This document shows positions 37,310 to 48,332 of a stretch of DNA of 64,000 bases, piece by piece. The position numbers and the translations under genes were made by a program. Position 1 is the first letter of the stretch, and the number at the start of each line of letters is the position of its first letter. Below the pieces are notes generated by a model, which did no database searches, was not told the DNA's origin, and was given only the letters and a program-made list of their open reading frames with translations. The stretch comes from Ulota crispa. Taxonomy: Eukaryota > Streptophyta > Bryopsida > Orthotrichales > Orthotrichaceae. The stretch covers positions 14,945,219-15,009,218 of the forward strand of contig OY987251.1 in NCBI GenBank assembly GCA_963920765.1. The letters run 5' to 3'.

Positions 37310-38995
37310 TTCATCTAGGGCTGTTGTTATTCTTTACTCCGGCTTGTCCTGGCCAAATGATATCAGATCTCTCTTGCCACATCAATACCAGCCTTGGTCG
37401 CTACCAGCGACATGACCTAAATTGAAATGCAGGCCTAAGTGTGTGCTTCCTGTGTCAGAATCTGCACAGCAAACAACTTATTACTCGTGATACGGCGGGG
37501 TGACACTTGGATTCAGTCCGACAGATACTTTGACAGGGCAAAAGAAATGGAAGCCAAATGTGAGCTCAGAAAATTGACATTGCTATATAAAACCGAAATC
37601 AAAAAGAGGTCGCAACACTGAGATGAAAATAAGACACTGAAATAGCGTGCTCGTTCGGACGTGTAGTAAGCATCCTCAGCAGAGGGAGAGATCAGCGACA
37701 AAATTCTAGCTACTGACAATCGATTGCTTTCAGGTGGCTCGCGTATCTGAATTCTCAAACTTTAGAACAACGCATTCTCAAACTCTCCAAGTCCTGGACC
37801 GTGATCAAAGACTTGGCGCAAAACAACGACATCTCAAAGAAGCTCCTTCTTAACGAGAGGATGGCGTCGCCTAAACCTAATTGGAGTAGGGGGGTTTTAC
37901 TACATGCGAAAGGGGCATCTACAGTCAGAAATCTCTGTAAGTGAGATGCTCACAAAGAGAAAGTACGTCTTGAAAGAAAAAGTACGTCTCAGTACTGACT
38001 GAGAGCACTTCAGGAAAATACCAAACAGAACACCTGAAACCCCTTGACACAAACTATGAATAAGCACCTTGATGGCGCACAAAACCGGTGATTCTAAGAT
38101 GAAATGCCACAGCGACAACAAGACTGCGAAAAGGAGAGGGTTCCGAAGCTTCTATGATGAAATACCACTTTAAAAAAGTTCACCTCTGACTCCATTCTAT
38201 AGAGAAGTCCGGTGCAAAACAAATGTTTCCAATATTACAAAAAAAAGGCTAGAGACAGAGCAGAGAGAGCTTCTTGAAGGCTAGTGAAAATGATACCACC
38301 ATGCAAAATCAACAGAAGATGTCGCGCTCAAATGTCACAGCACTAACCGCCCTGTGCTTGTTGACAACCAAAGAAGGAAAGAAACAGGATCGAGGGAGAA
38401 GAACGATAAAAACGCCCGCACGACCATGTTTTCTCTCTCAAGGAATTCTCACCTGTCACGGCGATCAATCATGAGCAGCAGCGCATCGAAAGAAACCCAA
38501 GGCAGAAAGAGAACCCCATGGCAGCCACCGCAGGAGCAATAATGCAATAATGCAAGATCTCAAAGACACGCAAGTGAGAGTCGAGTCGGGTCGACGGACT
38601 CTGCTGCACCCAGTTCAGCCGGGATAATCTTGTTCAAAGAAAATTCTGAAGTGGTCAGGCGGGAGGGCGGAATGCAGCGGTCGCGATGGTGCATTGCGCG
38701 ACTGACGAGCGAGTGAGCGAGTGAGTGAGTAAGAGCGACGGACGGACAGCACATGGAAACGGAAATCGGAGACGGGCGAATTTGTTGGGGTGCCTCCCTC
38801 CCTCGGTCCCTCCCTGAGTCCCTGGGTTTCGCCTTCGCGGTGGTGCTCCTCATTCTCGTCGAGGCACGTGCACACCGGTGCCCGTGTGTTGTAAAGTGCA
38901 GGCCTCATTACCGATCTGACGCTCTCTCTGTCTCTTTCTCCCTCTGTGTCTCTGAGTCTCTGGACTCTGGAGTCTGGTCAGTGGTAATGGGAAGA
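37310..38995 (-). promoter_or_regulatory. Long leader (5' UTR, probably with intron) of the GH43-like gene
   Basis: Between the GH43 start codon and a TATA box at 39021-39028 lie about 1.7 kb. The outer 450 bp (about 38550-39000) are strikingly GC- and CpG-rich, with GA/CT-rich runs and a short GAGC/GAGT repeat (38706-38732). No conserved protein is visible. A leader of this length would normally contain an intron, but I cannot place its ends securely. Several short upstream reading frames are present. Confidence 0.4.
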
Positions 38996-39020
38996 GCTTG
39001 CTTTAACTGAGGCCCTCTTT

Positions 39021-39028
39021 AATTTATA
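39021..39028 (-). promoter_or_regulatory. Candidate TATA box for the GH43-like gene
   Basis: The minus strand reads GAGTATAAATTAAAG here, an abrupt AT-rich TATA match at the upstream border of the GC-rich leader. A transcription start about 30 bp downstream (near 38990) would fit. This is a motif match only. Confidence 0.4.
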
Positions 39029-39029
39029 C

Positions 39030-42000
39030 TCGCATTGAGGGGCTGTGGTAAATACCAGCACATGTTCATATTCGGAAACTCCTCTCCAGAGTCTTCCCCT
39101 TTACCTCATCCCCAATAAAACAAGGTGAAAATTGGATGACCTTTTCTGTTCCTGTATAGAAATATTAGGGTTGCCAACAAGAATTTTACACTCATCTACA
39201 AACTAGATCAAATACTTGGAGTTGGCATTAAAATGCAAGTTCTCGATGATGCAAATGTAAATTTTATTTCCAAGTTTTTAAAACAATTTATTATAGAATA
39301 ACACCTTTCAAACAAACTAAATAAAGATACAAAGCACTAGCAACAAAATTAAAAAAAAAGGGCGCTTAACATTTCTTACTTTGTGTTTGTTTCTTGTCTG
39401 CATTCATGACTTTTAGCCTAAAAGGGTACTCAAGTTGTTTCGATTTGTGCAATCTATTTCCAACTAATTTTGATGAATTATCTAATTATTGTAAAAATGT
39501 GGCATGCCTCTAGCCCTTGTTCTCCAAGTATAATTTTGGTCACAATCTTGTGTAGTTCCTTGTGTAGCAACTTGTTGGAACAACCTCCATCCTTTGGCAT
39601 CCTTCTCACACTCTTTAGTTTAAATATATTTTAGCAAAAATCTCCTTGGAATTTTTCCCACTTTAGTTAAACTATTTGAGATTAGTTTTATACACTCTAC
39701 CCTAGAATGTATTGATTTAGACTATATGTTGTGAAATAATTTAATGATGCACTTTAAAATTTTACTGGTTTTTTGAATTAATTGCAAATTATTATTAAAA
39801 TTTGTGCAAAGCACAATATTAGAAATAACCCATACATTGTTCAATTAAGATTTTAGAGTGAATACATTTTTAATGGTTTCTTTGCCTCATAATCTTATCC
39901 AAGTGATCTTGTTTGTACATATGTTTTAAATTGATAGAAATCAAATTTTTGTTTTAAAAATAAATGCTAGGATAAGGATAAAAATCAAATTTATTGTCAA
40001 GGTTGCATCAACATCTTCTCTAATTCAAATTAGCCAATTAAATTTGGCTCTACTATATCAATCTAAACATGTTTCACTTGTTTCACATAATATTAAAAAG
40101 AAGGCATTATAATTCAAAGTTTCATTCATAATTCCTACTCTCACTACCATTCATAAAAATAAAAGACTAAATTTTAATGAATCAATTTGAATAGTTTTGC
40201 AACAAGTCATGCTAATAAAATTTGGTGTGACATCTTAGAATAGAGTTTCTTTTAACATTTTCACCTTTAATTTAACTAGGCATGAATTGGGCTTTTTGAA
40301 AGATCATAAATTGCTTGAAATAAAGAATGTAAGTCATAGATTGAAGTAGTCCACATTAGCAAAATAATGAACCCTATAGATGCCCCTTCTATGCCCCTTT
40401 CAAAAAAACTCCAACAAAGGTTTTATTTGTACTTTGGGATATAGTAAATACCTTACAACCTACTTTTCCTAGTCCAAAGCTGTGATTGCAATGATGACTA
40501 AGAGCCTTGAGTCCATTATAAAAAAGACAATGTTTTAGTCATGATGGTGCACAACACCAAAAACTCATAAAAAAACTGTGGCATAGTGCTTGATTGTGTC
40601 AACTCAAGTTTGCAATATCACATTGAATACATGCCTTTTATGGCGCTTACTACTTGCACAACAAGAAAATCATACAAAGTACCAACAGTTCACACACACT
40701 TTTGCTATACCTAGCCTAGGCTCAATACATTTTATTAGAGTCAAAAAATTAAAGGGCTCTTGGAGAGCTCATTTTTTTTGCTTATGAATATCAAAAGCAA
40801 TATTCACAAACTTGACCAAGTTTTACAAAATCTCTACAGATTCTTTGCTTAGAGATTATATATGTAAAACTTTTAATATTTGAAAGTTCAATTTTTGACC
40901 ACAAGCTAATTATTAAAATTAGATTTGAGTCCACTTATCATTGGCCAAGTAATTATTGCTCTAATATTAAGTCTTACAAAAACATATAGTGAGTTTCATT
41001 TAAATTTCACACCAGTTTAGTTTAACTTTAAACAGCTATTTGTTAATTTTACTTTTTCAACCATTCCACAAGGCTTCTTCATCTTGCTTATTTGTCTCCT
41101 ATGAAGTTGTTTATTAGTTTCCTTATCATATAGATGTGTGTAAGGAAATTTCAGCACATTATTTCTTTTATTCTTGTCTTGTAAAACGCAACTTGTAAGA
41201 TCCAACTTACTCAAATTTGGCCTAAAGTTATCACTTTGAGCTTAATTTGAAATAACTTGGTTGAAAAAATAGGCTCTAAAGTAGAATTTGCCATTGTTGT
41301 TACCCTCTTAATTGCAAAACTAATCTTTTGTTTCACAATACCTAACCAAAACAAAACTGCAAAGTGATGCCACTAAATAAAACACACTAGCATATTAATT
41401 GTTTACGGACCAAGCTCAATAATCTTAAAGCAAATATCATTTTAAACTCCATTTGTTTTTAAAAAATAATCACAAGTCTCATTTATGTGAATTTCCTGAG
41501 ACAATACAGTCTATACACATGATAACAATAATCTCAATTAAATTTTTTTTTTAAAACACCATTAACAGATTTTTTTTCTATCAAATCTTTTAAGTAGTAA
41601 TTTCTACAATGAAGATTGAGTTAGTATTAGTTATTTTCAAAAGTACAAGGAATGATATATAATGGTGAAAAACATGTTCAAGCAATTTTTTAATTTCTTA
41701 CACTAGAAAACCCTTAGAGAGATCCTTTCGATGTGATTGAACACAATCAAGCCAAATTTGGCTGGCACATTCTTTGACATTAATAGTATCTTCAAACTAA
41801 AATTTGGACTATGGTTTCTTCAAAAAAAAATGATAGAAAAGTATAGTTATTGGGATTTCTTGAAATATGCGTTTTAAAAAAACTATGCCAATTATGTCAT
41901 GTCCTGGAATAATTTACACTACATATCAAATAATTTAGAACTCCTAATAGAGACAAATAATGAACTTTTGAGTAAAACACACCAATGTATACTTAAATTA

Positions 42001-42187
42001 AAAACTAGAAATCTAATTTAGAGAAAGCATCACAAGAAAACAACACACCAATTTTAAACTAGGAAAGCTTGTAAGTAAAAACACTTGGTAAATCTTTGAA
42101 ATTTTGGTCTTAAAATAAATACAATAGAAACTAAACACATCATGCTTCATTTCCTAGCATAAGGAATGGATATTTTGAAAGGAAAAA
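39030..42187. other. AT-rich spacer
   Basis: No coding sequence, RNA gene or clear repeat was recognised in this stretch. Confidence 0.5.
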
Positions 42188-42248
42188 TTGACAAATACCC
42201 CTGAAATTTGCAATATTTGTACAAATGACCTTGGTTTTTCAAAAATTG

Positions 42249-42291
<43 letters not shown>

Positions 42292-42515
42292 TCATACCAT
42301 AATTTTTAGAAGTTTGTTCTATTGTGCATGTCACTTCCTTCTCTCTTTGTGCATAAACAATACATGAAAGAAATAGCTTGCACACAGAGGGAGAAGGAAG
42401 TAACATGCACAACAATACAAATGCTTAAAAATTATGGTTTGAGGGTATATGTGAAATTTCTGAAAACCTAGGACATTTGTACAAAAATCCCAAACTTTAA
42501 AGGGTATCCATCAAA
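42188..42515. mobile_element. Foldback (inverted-repeat) element with an (AT)n run
   Basis: Two arms of about 130 bp face each other. Left words TTTGTACAAATGACCTTGG, CATAATTTTTAGAAG and GTGCATGTCACTTCCTTCTC are matched in reverse complement on the right (about 42380-42500). An (AT)n run at about 42255-42288 interrupts the left arm and has no counterpart on the right, so it grew after the inverted repeat formed. Non-coding. Confidence 0.7.
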
Positions 42516-44006
42516 AAAATTCTTATTTTGTAAGCCATAACTCAATTTAACTAAGACGCATCTAGTTTTTGGATGCAAATTTACTACTCAAAGACAAGAA
42601 AATGCAACAAAGGAGATAAAAGATGAATGATATGCAGCAAAGTTTAACGCATTTATAAAAAAGTAAGATTGGTCCATGAAGAATTGGTATTCAACCATTT
42701 GCAACTTTGCACTATGCTCAAGCTTCCTTGGTTAAATTTAGAGATTTAGCACATTAGAGTCGGGTGGTGGCCAGTGCTATTAATTTTATTTTTGGTTTTT
42801 ATCTTTGCCTGCTAAAGACGTGGGTTGTAGGTTGAATTTTTTGCAGCTCACCTTGGATTTTAGTAGTGGGCAAGTTGCAATATTTTCTCATTTAGTTTAG
42901 TATTTTGTTTACAAGTGTTTTCTTGCCTAAGAACTTTTAGTTACATGTATGGCAGCTTATTAGGTTATATATGGCAACTTTTAAGTTTAATTCATACATT
43001 CTTCAATTATGTGAATTGGTGATGTCTAACATCAACCTTCAATAGTTGTTTTGTTTTATTAGTTATAATGCCAAACTTGGACATTTGCAAAGTGTACACT
43101 AACAATTTTGTCAAGAAGCCGCTAAAAGACTATTTAGTACATTCGTACAAGTGCCAAACCTTGCCATGACACAATAACTACAAGCAATTGTTTGAGGGAG
43201 GGCAGGTGAATAAAAAATGCATTTACATTTTGCATTATAGTTAGGGGAAATCAAATATGATTGATGGCTACTCAAGTTGTTTTAATCTACGATCCCATTA
43301 GCAACATGGCAGCAAGTCAAATTGCATCTCACCTCAAAGGCAGTTTTGCATCTTGAAACTTTGGCTACTTTTAAAATTTTCCACTTTATTTTTACAACAT
43401 AGTTTTAGCGCAATCAAATTTGAGATAGAAATTTAGCTAAATTTAGCCACTGCTATGGTGGCTATTTGAGCTAATTACAAAAATTGCAATTGACACCACA
43501 TGGATTACAATATTTAGGACTTGCGAGCGACTCTCGTCTTATTTTGCACGGCAGGTTAATTTCCAAACAAGGGTAACAATAATAATTTCCCCCTGTTTTT
43601 TTGTTGTTCAATTGTGTTCTCTTCTAGAGTCCTCCATCAGAAACAAAGTCTCAGACAGATCTAAATTCAAAATTTCAAAGTCCATCTATAGATGATAAAA
43701 TGATAAATTTCTGAAATCTCGTAATTTTTAAATGAGACATAATTTTTGAAATGCAACATAATTTTTGAAATGTGAAAAGTGGAGCTTTTCACCCTGGCCC
43801 CACCTCGCGAAATAGGGCGAGAGTGGCTTGCAGGTCCTTTTTATTGTTCACCGCACCACGGGTCTCAACTCACAACAACGTTGTCAATTGCTTGACCTTG
43901 ACCGTGACCGTCCTGCTCACATGCTTCAAGCTGACAAGATAAACAGATTGTTCCAGTGCCGGTACCAGTGCCCTCGGATGCCCAGGTCCTCCTCTGATGT
44001 GAACTA
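42516..44006. other. Spacer, no gene recognised
   Basis: AT-rich until about 43780, then a GC-richer 220-bp stretch (about 43790-44006) that may be a fragment of a former exon or element. No protein family was recognised. Confidence 0.4.
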
Positions 44007-44717
44007 AGGGTGGCTTCACACTATGGCCAAAGGTCGAGAGGCTGTCGGTTTGCACCAATTAGATTGTAAAAAATCCAAAGTCTAGCCATTCAACCTTTCA
44101 CACTAGTGGTCAAATTTCAAAGGTCGTCATCCTCCAAATGTTTACATGGCAGCACTTTATCATTCAAGGTTGACGGCCTCTCGGCAATAGTTTGGGTTTG
44201 CTAAGCAAATATGGAGACCCAAATTATGGTTGAGAGACCATCACATTGTTTTCATAAAATATTCAAAAGCTTATAAGATCTTGGCCATTGGATTTGGAAG
44301 GTCTCATAAATGTTATGGCTTTGGACTTTGGGCTCAGCCTTTGGAGGCTTCACATATGGCCATTCAAGTTGAGAGGCCATGAAAGTTTATGACTTTGGAC
44401 TTTGGGCTCGGCCTTTGGAGGCTTCACATATGGCCATTCAAGTTGAGAGGCCATGAAAGTTTATGACTTTGGACTTTGGGCTTGGCCTTTGGAGGTTTCA
44501 CACTATGGCCATTCAAGTTGAGAGTCCGTGGAAACTCATTGCCAAGAGTTTGGCCTTTGGACTTGGCCTTTGGAGGCCTCACACTAAAATCGACCAAAGG
44601 TATCAAAAACAGTATTTTAATACATATTTTCAACCCATTTTGTTGGCCTCTCACCAAAATTTGACCACTCAATCTCACGACCTCTCGACTTGGCCGGTCA
44701 TAGTGTGAAGCCGCCCT
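44007..44717. mobile_element. Non-autonomous DNA element, ends AGGGYGGCTTCACACTATG, copy 1
   Basis: About 711 bp. The left end is AGGGTGGCTTCACACTATGG and the right end is the complement of AGGGCGGCTTCACACTATGA. The inside is full of the word family TTTGGACTTTGGGCTCGGCC and holds a 74-bp tandem repeat. There is no transposase frame. A second, more decayed copy lies at 57997-58508. I cannot assign a superfamily because no clean target duplication is visible. Confidence 0.75.
44315..44510. repeat. Tandem repeat, 74-bp unit, about 2.6 copies
   Basis: The unit beginning TTGGACTTTGGGCT starts at 44321, 44395 and 44469, a constant 74-bp spacing. The first two units are nearly identical and the third has drifted. 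It lies wholly inside the element at 44007-44717. Confidence 0.85.
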
Positions 44718-45117
44718 AACTTAGTGAAGTGGAGATTGGAGAGGAAGCTTGTTTGGTTCCAGCCCATCAGGACATCAATCATGCTAACTTTAACTTACAC
44801 GAGGCTTCCAAGGAAAATTTTGCCAGCGGATTTTTGCCACTTCTTTCGACTCTGGCTTCCTTACTGAAAAAGCTGGGTGACATTGCCATACCCCCTCTTA
44901 TTGACCCATTAAACTTAGGTGCTCCAAAATTTGAATGGAAGGTACTGATTTGTTGATTTTATGGATGAGCGTGCACACCTGCATGCATTCTAAGGCAAGT
45001 GTGGCTCTGGCAATGAACAAACAAATATACGTCTTTGTCGCACTGGTTTCCACATATAGTATGGGCCAAGATATTTTCAAGTTTTATATTATTTTGGTTT
45101 CAAATATGGAGTAAAGT

Positions 45118-45340
45118 AGAGGGTTCTAAAATTGTGCCGGTTCTAAAACGGTGCACTTTTAGGAATGGCTAATATGTTCTCCTCAAATATCTATGACTGT
45201 CATTGATGAGCTAGGTGGGTTTAGCTTTATAGCTAAACCCACCTAACTCATCAATGATAATAATTGATATTTGAGGGGAACATGTCAACCATTCCTAAAA
45301 GTGCACTATTTTAGAACATGCACCATTTCAAAACCCTCTG
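45118..45340. repeat. Near-perfect hairpin (foldback) with a 6-nt loop
   Basis: Two arms of about 108 bp pair around the loop TTTATA near 45226-45231. Examples are AGGTGGGTTTAGC with GCTAAACCCACCT and TGCACTTTTAGGAATGG with CCATTCCTAAAAGTGCA. A transcript would fold into one long stem. It could be a young miniature element or a small-RNA precursor; I see no proof of either. Confidence 0.75.
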
Positions 45341-45427
45341 CCTTAGTGGAGGCCATGCCAATTAAACATCCACACTTAATTTTGAAGGATAGAAACTGTG
45401 TGCACAACACTTTTTAGTTGTATAATA

Positions 45428-45825
45428 GGGGGTTTCAAACATCAACTTTTTTAGGTGACTCAAGTCGTCGTTCACCTCCGTGGATTCACTAGTGAATAGG
45501 GAGGTGACTCACCTCTGAAGTTCACTCCTAATGTGATTCACCTTAGGAGTGAACTCCAAAAATCCACCTTTGTGGCTTTGGTGAGCACCAATTTGGACAC
45601 AACCATGAATGCCAACATAAGTCGCCACACCAATCTTGTTTCCACTCCCGCCTTGCTCTTGCGCTGCTTGTGCTTCTGCAAGTCATGCTCTTGCAGCATT
45701 GTTGTTGCAAAAATGGAACCCTACATGCAAAGTCACAGGTGTTTGAGAACAAATATAATTCACTAGTGACCTGAATTCCTGTGAGGTGAGAAACTCATAG
45801 GCCATATTTTATGTTTGAAACCCCC
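45428..45825. mobile_element. Miniature inverted-repeat element, family GGGGTTTCAAACAT, copy 2
   Basis: About 398 bp between GGGGGTTTCAAACAT and ATGTTTGAAACCCCC, flanked on both sides by TAATA. Its right end in reverse complement aligns well with the left end of copy 1 at 33079 (shared TTTCTCACCTCACA and TCACTAGTGAATTAT). This copy is therefore in the opposite orientation. The middle (about 45570-45720) is richer in GC and differs from copy 1. Confidence 0.8.
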
Positions 45826-45830
45826 TAATA

Positions 45831-48332
45831 GTGTGAGCTTAAACATGCACTTCCGTGATTTGGCTCTCCCCCAAGTGCACTTTGCGTTAACCCTAAAATG
45901 ACAATTTAGGCCTGGGACTCTTGTGGGGCAACCCCAAGCCACAACCAATGGCACTCATAAAGAGAGATTGTGCAAATACCAAATTTTGGTGTTGTCACTA
46001 CTTTGAGGTCCAATAAACCTAACTAAGTTGTTATTTTTAGTAGCTTGTATTTTAGAATTATTTCTTTGGAAGTCTAGTTTTAGCATCAAAAATCTAATTT
46101 TGAAAATGATTGATTACAATTTTTCTATTCAAGATTTTGTGCAAGGGTTTTGACTTTCTGTAGTGTTGAGAGCTCTTGAAAATGAGCCTCAAATACACTC
46201 GATCTTAGAGATTAATTTATACTAGAAATTTGTTATAAAAAATTGTAGAAGAGATTTTGAAAAGCCATAAAGCGATTAGAGTTATGTATGTTATGTCCTT
46301 TAACCTTAAAAAAATTTGGTGACCAATGTTTTAGATTCAACATGTGAAAAGATGATTGAAAGACTCCAAATCATTTTTGCAGTTTTAACACCCTCATGAT
46401 CAAACATTATAATCTTTCAATACATAAGGGATATTGTTGTGTTTTCTCTCTTATATGATCTCTAGCATATCTAGTTTGAATTGGTACAGATACAATTAAA
46501 CAAAAATCGATACAGCTTATTAAAATATTTGGTTATTGAAATAACTTTTAAAGATTTGACGGTTTTTGTTAGTTCTACATTTATTGTAAATTTTTTCCTT
46601 TTGTTATCCATTAGCTCCACTACATTTTAAAATTGCCATTTTTATTTTATTTTTTATTTTTGTCTTCTCGACCCCATGGGAGCCAAGTGCCTGATTATAA
46701 GTGCAAGTGCAAAAATGCCAAATTTGATACTAATTATAGTGTGTGAATGGAGGGAGTGTGTGTGAATGAAGGAGGTGCACAAGAGTTTAATTACATGCAA
46801 TAAAACAAATGTCCATACATAAATGGGCAAACTTGGGTGTCCGTCTAAGATATCTACCACAACACAGGTCTATTATCATTGATTGGGATCCATTCTATCA
46901 TCCAAAGTATTGCCAATCTAAGATAAACGGTGATGTGATGATTGTGATCTCCTGCAACATCTTATCAGCAATTCTGCATAAGCGGACATGTGTTGTAAAT
47001 AACTATCAATTTGGTCTCCACTAATTTTGAGCTAGCACTCATTTTTCTGGATCTCTTATATCCCATACAGGTACTAATGCGGCCTACACTAATTCTGAAC
47101 CATTATAATTTACTAGCTATGCAAAAACTAGAACACGACCTTTTCAAAGCTATTGCTAATGCCCAGACAATATTCAATTTTACATGAACGGTATGTTGGA
47201 GTAATCCCTACCGCTGTCTGCATCCTCAAGCTGGATGCGCCTCTGTCAAACTCTCAGTTGAGGGTTTGTAAACGTCCCTTTCTTGGGTTCATTTATATTA
47301 AGAAATCGAAGAATAAAAAATCTTTCATTTGTATTCTATAATTTTGCTCAAAACATTCTACAAATTTAATAAATAATTGCAATTGAAAGTTCAATGTGTC
47401 TATTTCGACCGTTCCAACATCAAGGCTTGTAACTAATTGGACAAATGTAAACAAAACTGGATTAAACGACGCGGCTACTACTTGGTTTTTGAAGAAAATA
47501 TGTTAAAAAATGCTCTGACATCTACAACAACCTCACATCTGTGTAGTATCTCATTTCAAACAAGATTTCAACATGATTCCCCAAAACATGTCACGGGGCA
47601 ATTTGTAGTTTCAAAAGAGTGAAGTAAAGAGGTGTTATGAACCTTGGAGACTAATTGATTGAGACTCTCCAACAAAAACAAAACAAAACAAAACAAAAGT
47701 AAGTTATATTGCAATCCAGAAATCATACCCATATGGATGAAGGAAAGTCAATGGGTGCCTATAAGATATTATTCCTTTATGTTTATAGTATCAAGTTCTC
47801 GTTGTGACAAGAAGAATTAAAACATTTTCTCAACCATACATACTATTCACAGTTCACAGAAGGCACTTCTTTTTATTTCGGTAAATGAACCAAGCTGGGC
47901 GCTACTTTGCATCATTCACGAGTTGAATCAAACATCAAACTACACCACAATGGGCAAGCCATCAAATTGCAAGCTGTTTGCAAAACTAGAAGCAAGAGAC
48001 CAGTTGCAAATCCAGTTGCAAATCATGTCTTGCCAACGCGAGACTTCCATCCTAAATTACAAAAATTACAAGATTGATAGCGACTTTCTGTACAGACTAG
48101 GATCACCTACACAAAACAGAGATGAGTGGTAATAGCATTTCGGCTACTGCTAAACACAAATTCTGACCTGCTCACGATAAACAAAGCACCTCCCAGTTGG
48201 CGCCCCAGGCCACGTTCACGAGATCAGCTCATGCAATGGAATGGAAAGAACTGTCAAGCTAAAGAAATTGTTCAGTATCACAATGGCATTGGGTATTCTA
48301 AGAACAGCCGCTAGATGCGGAATCAATTGAAG
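45831..48332. other. Spacer and 3' UTR of the DUF1421 gene
   Basis: AT-rich and non-coding. The last several hundred bases before 48333 are expected to contain the 3' UTR of the minus-strand gene. A (AAAAC)n-like run (ACAAAACAAAACAAAAC) lies near 47680-47697. Confidence 0.45.

Noticed and set aside
38560-39010. Overlapping frames of 85-97 codons on both strands in the GC-rich block.
   Set aside because: Composition is simple (GA/CT-rich, few stops because of high GC), there is no domain, and the position fits the leader of the GH43-like gene.
44729-44956. Plus-strand frame of 75 codons with a fairly protein-like sequence (FLPLLSTLASLLKKLGDIAI).
   Set aside because: It directly follows the right end of a miniature element. 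I recognise no family, no supporting exons flank it, and it is short enough to be chance or a captured fragment.
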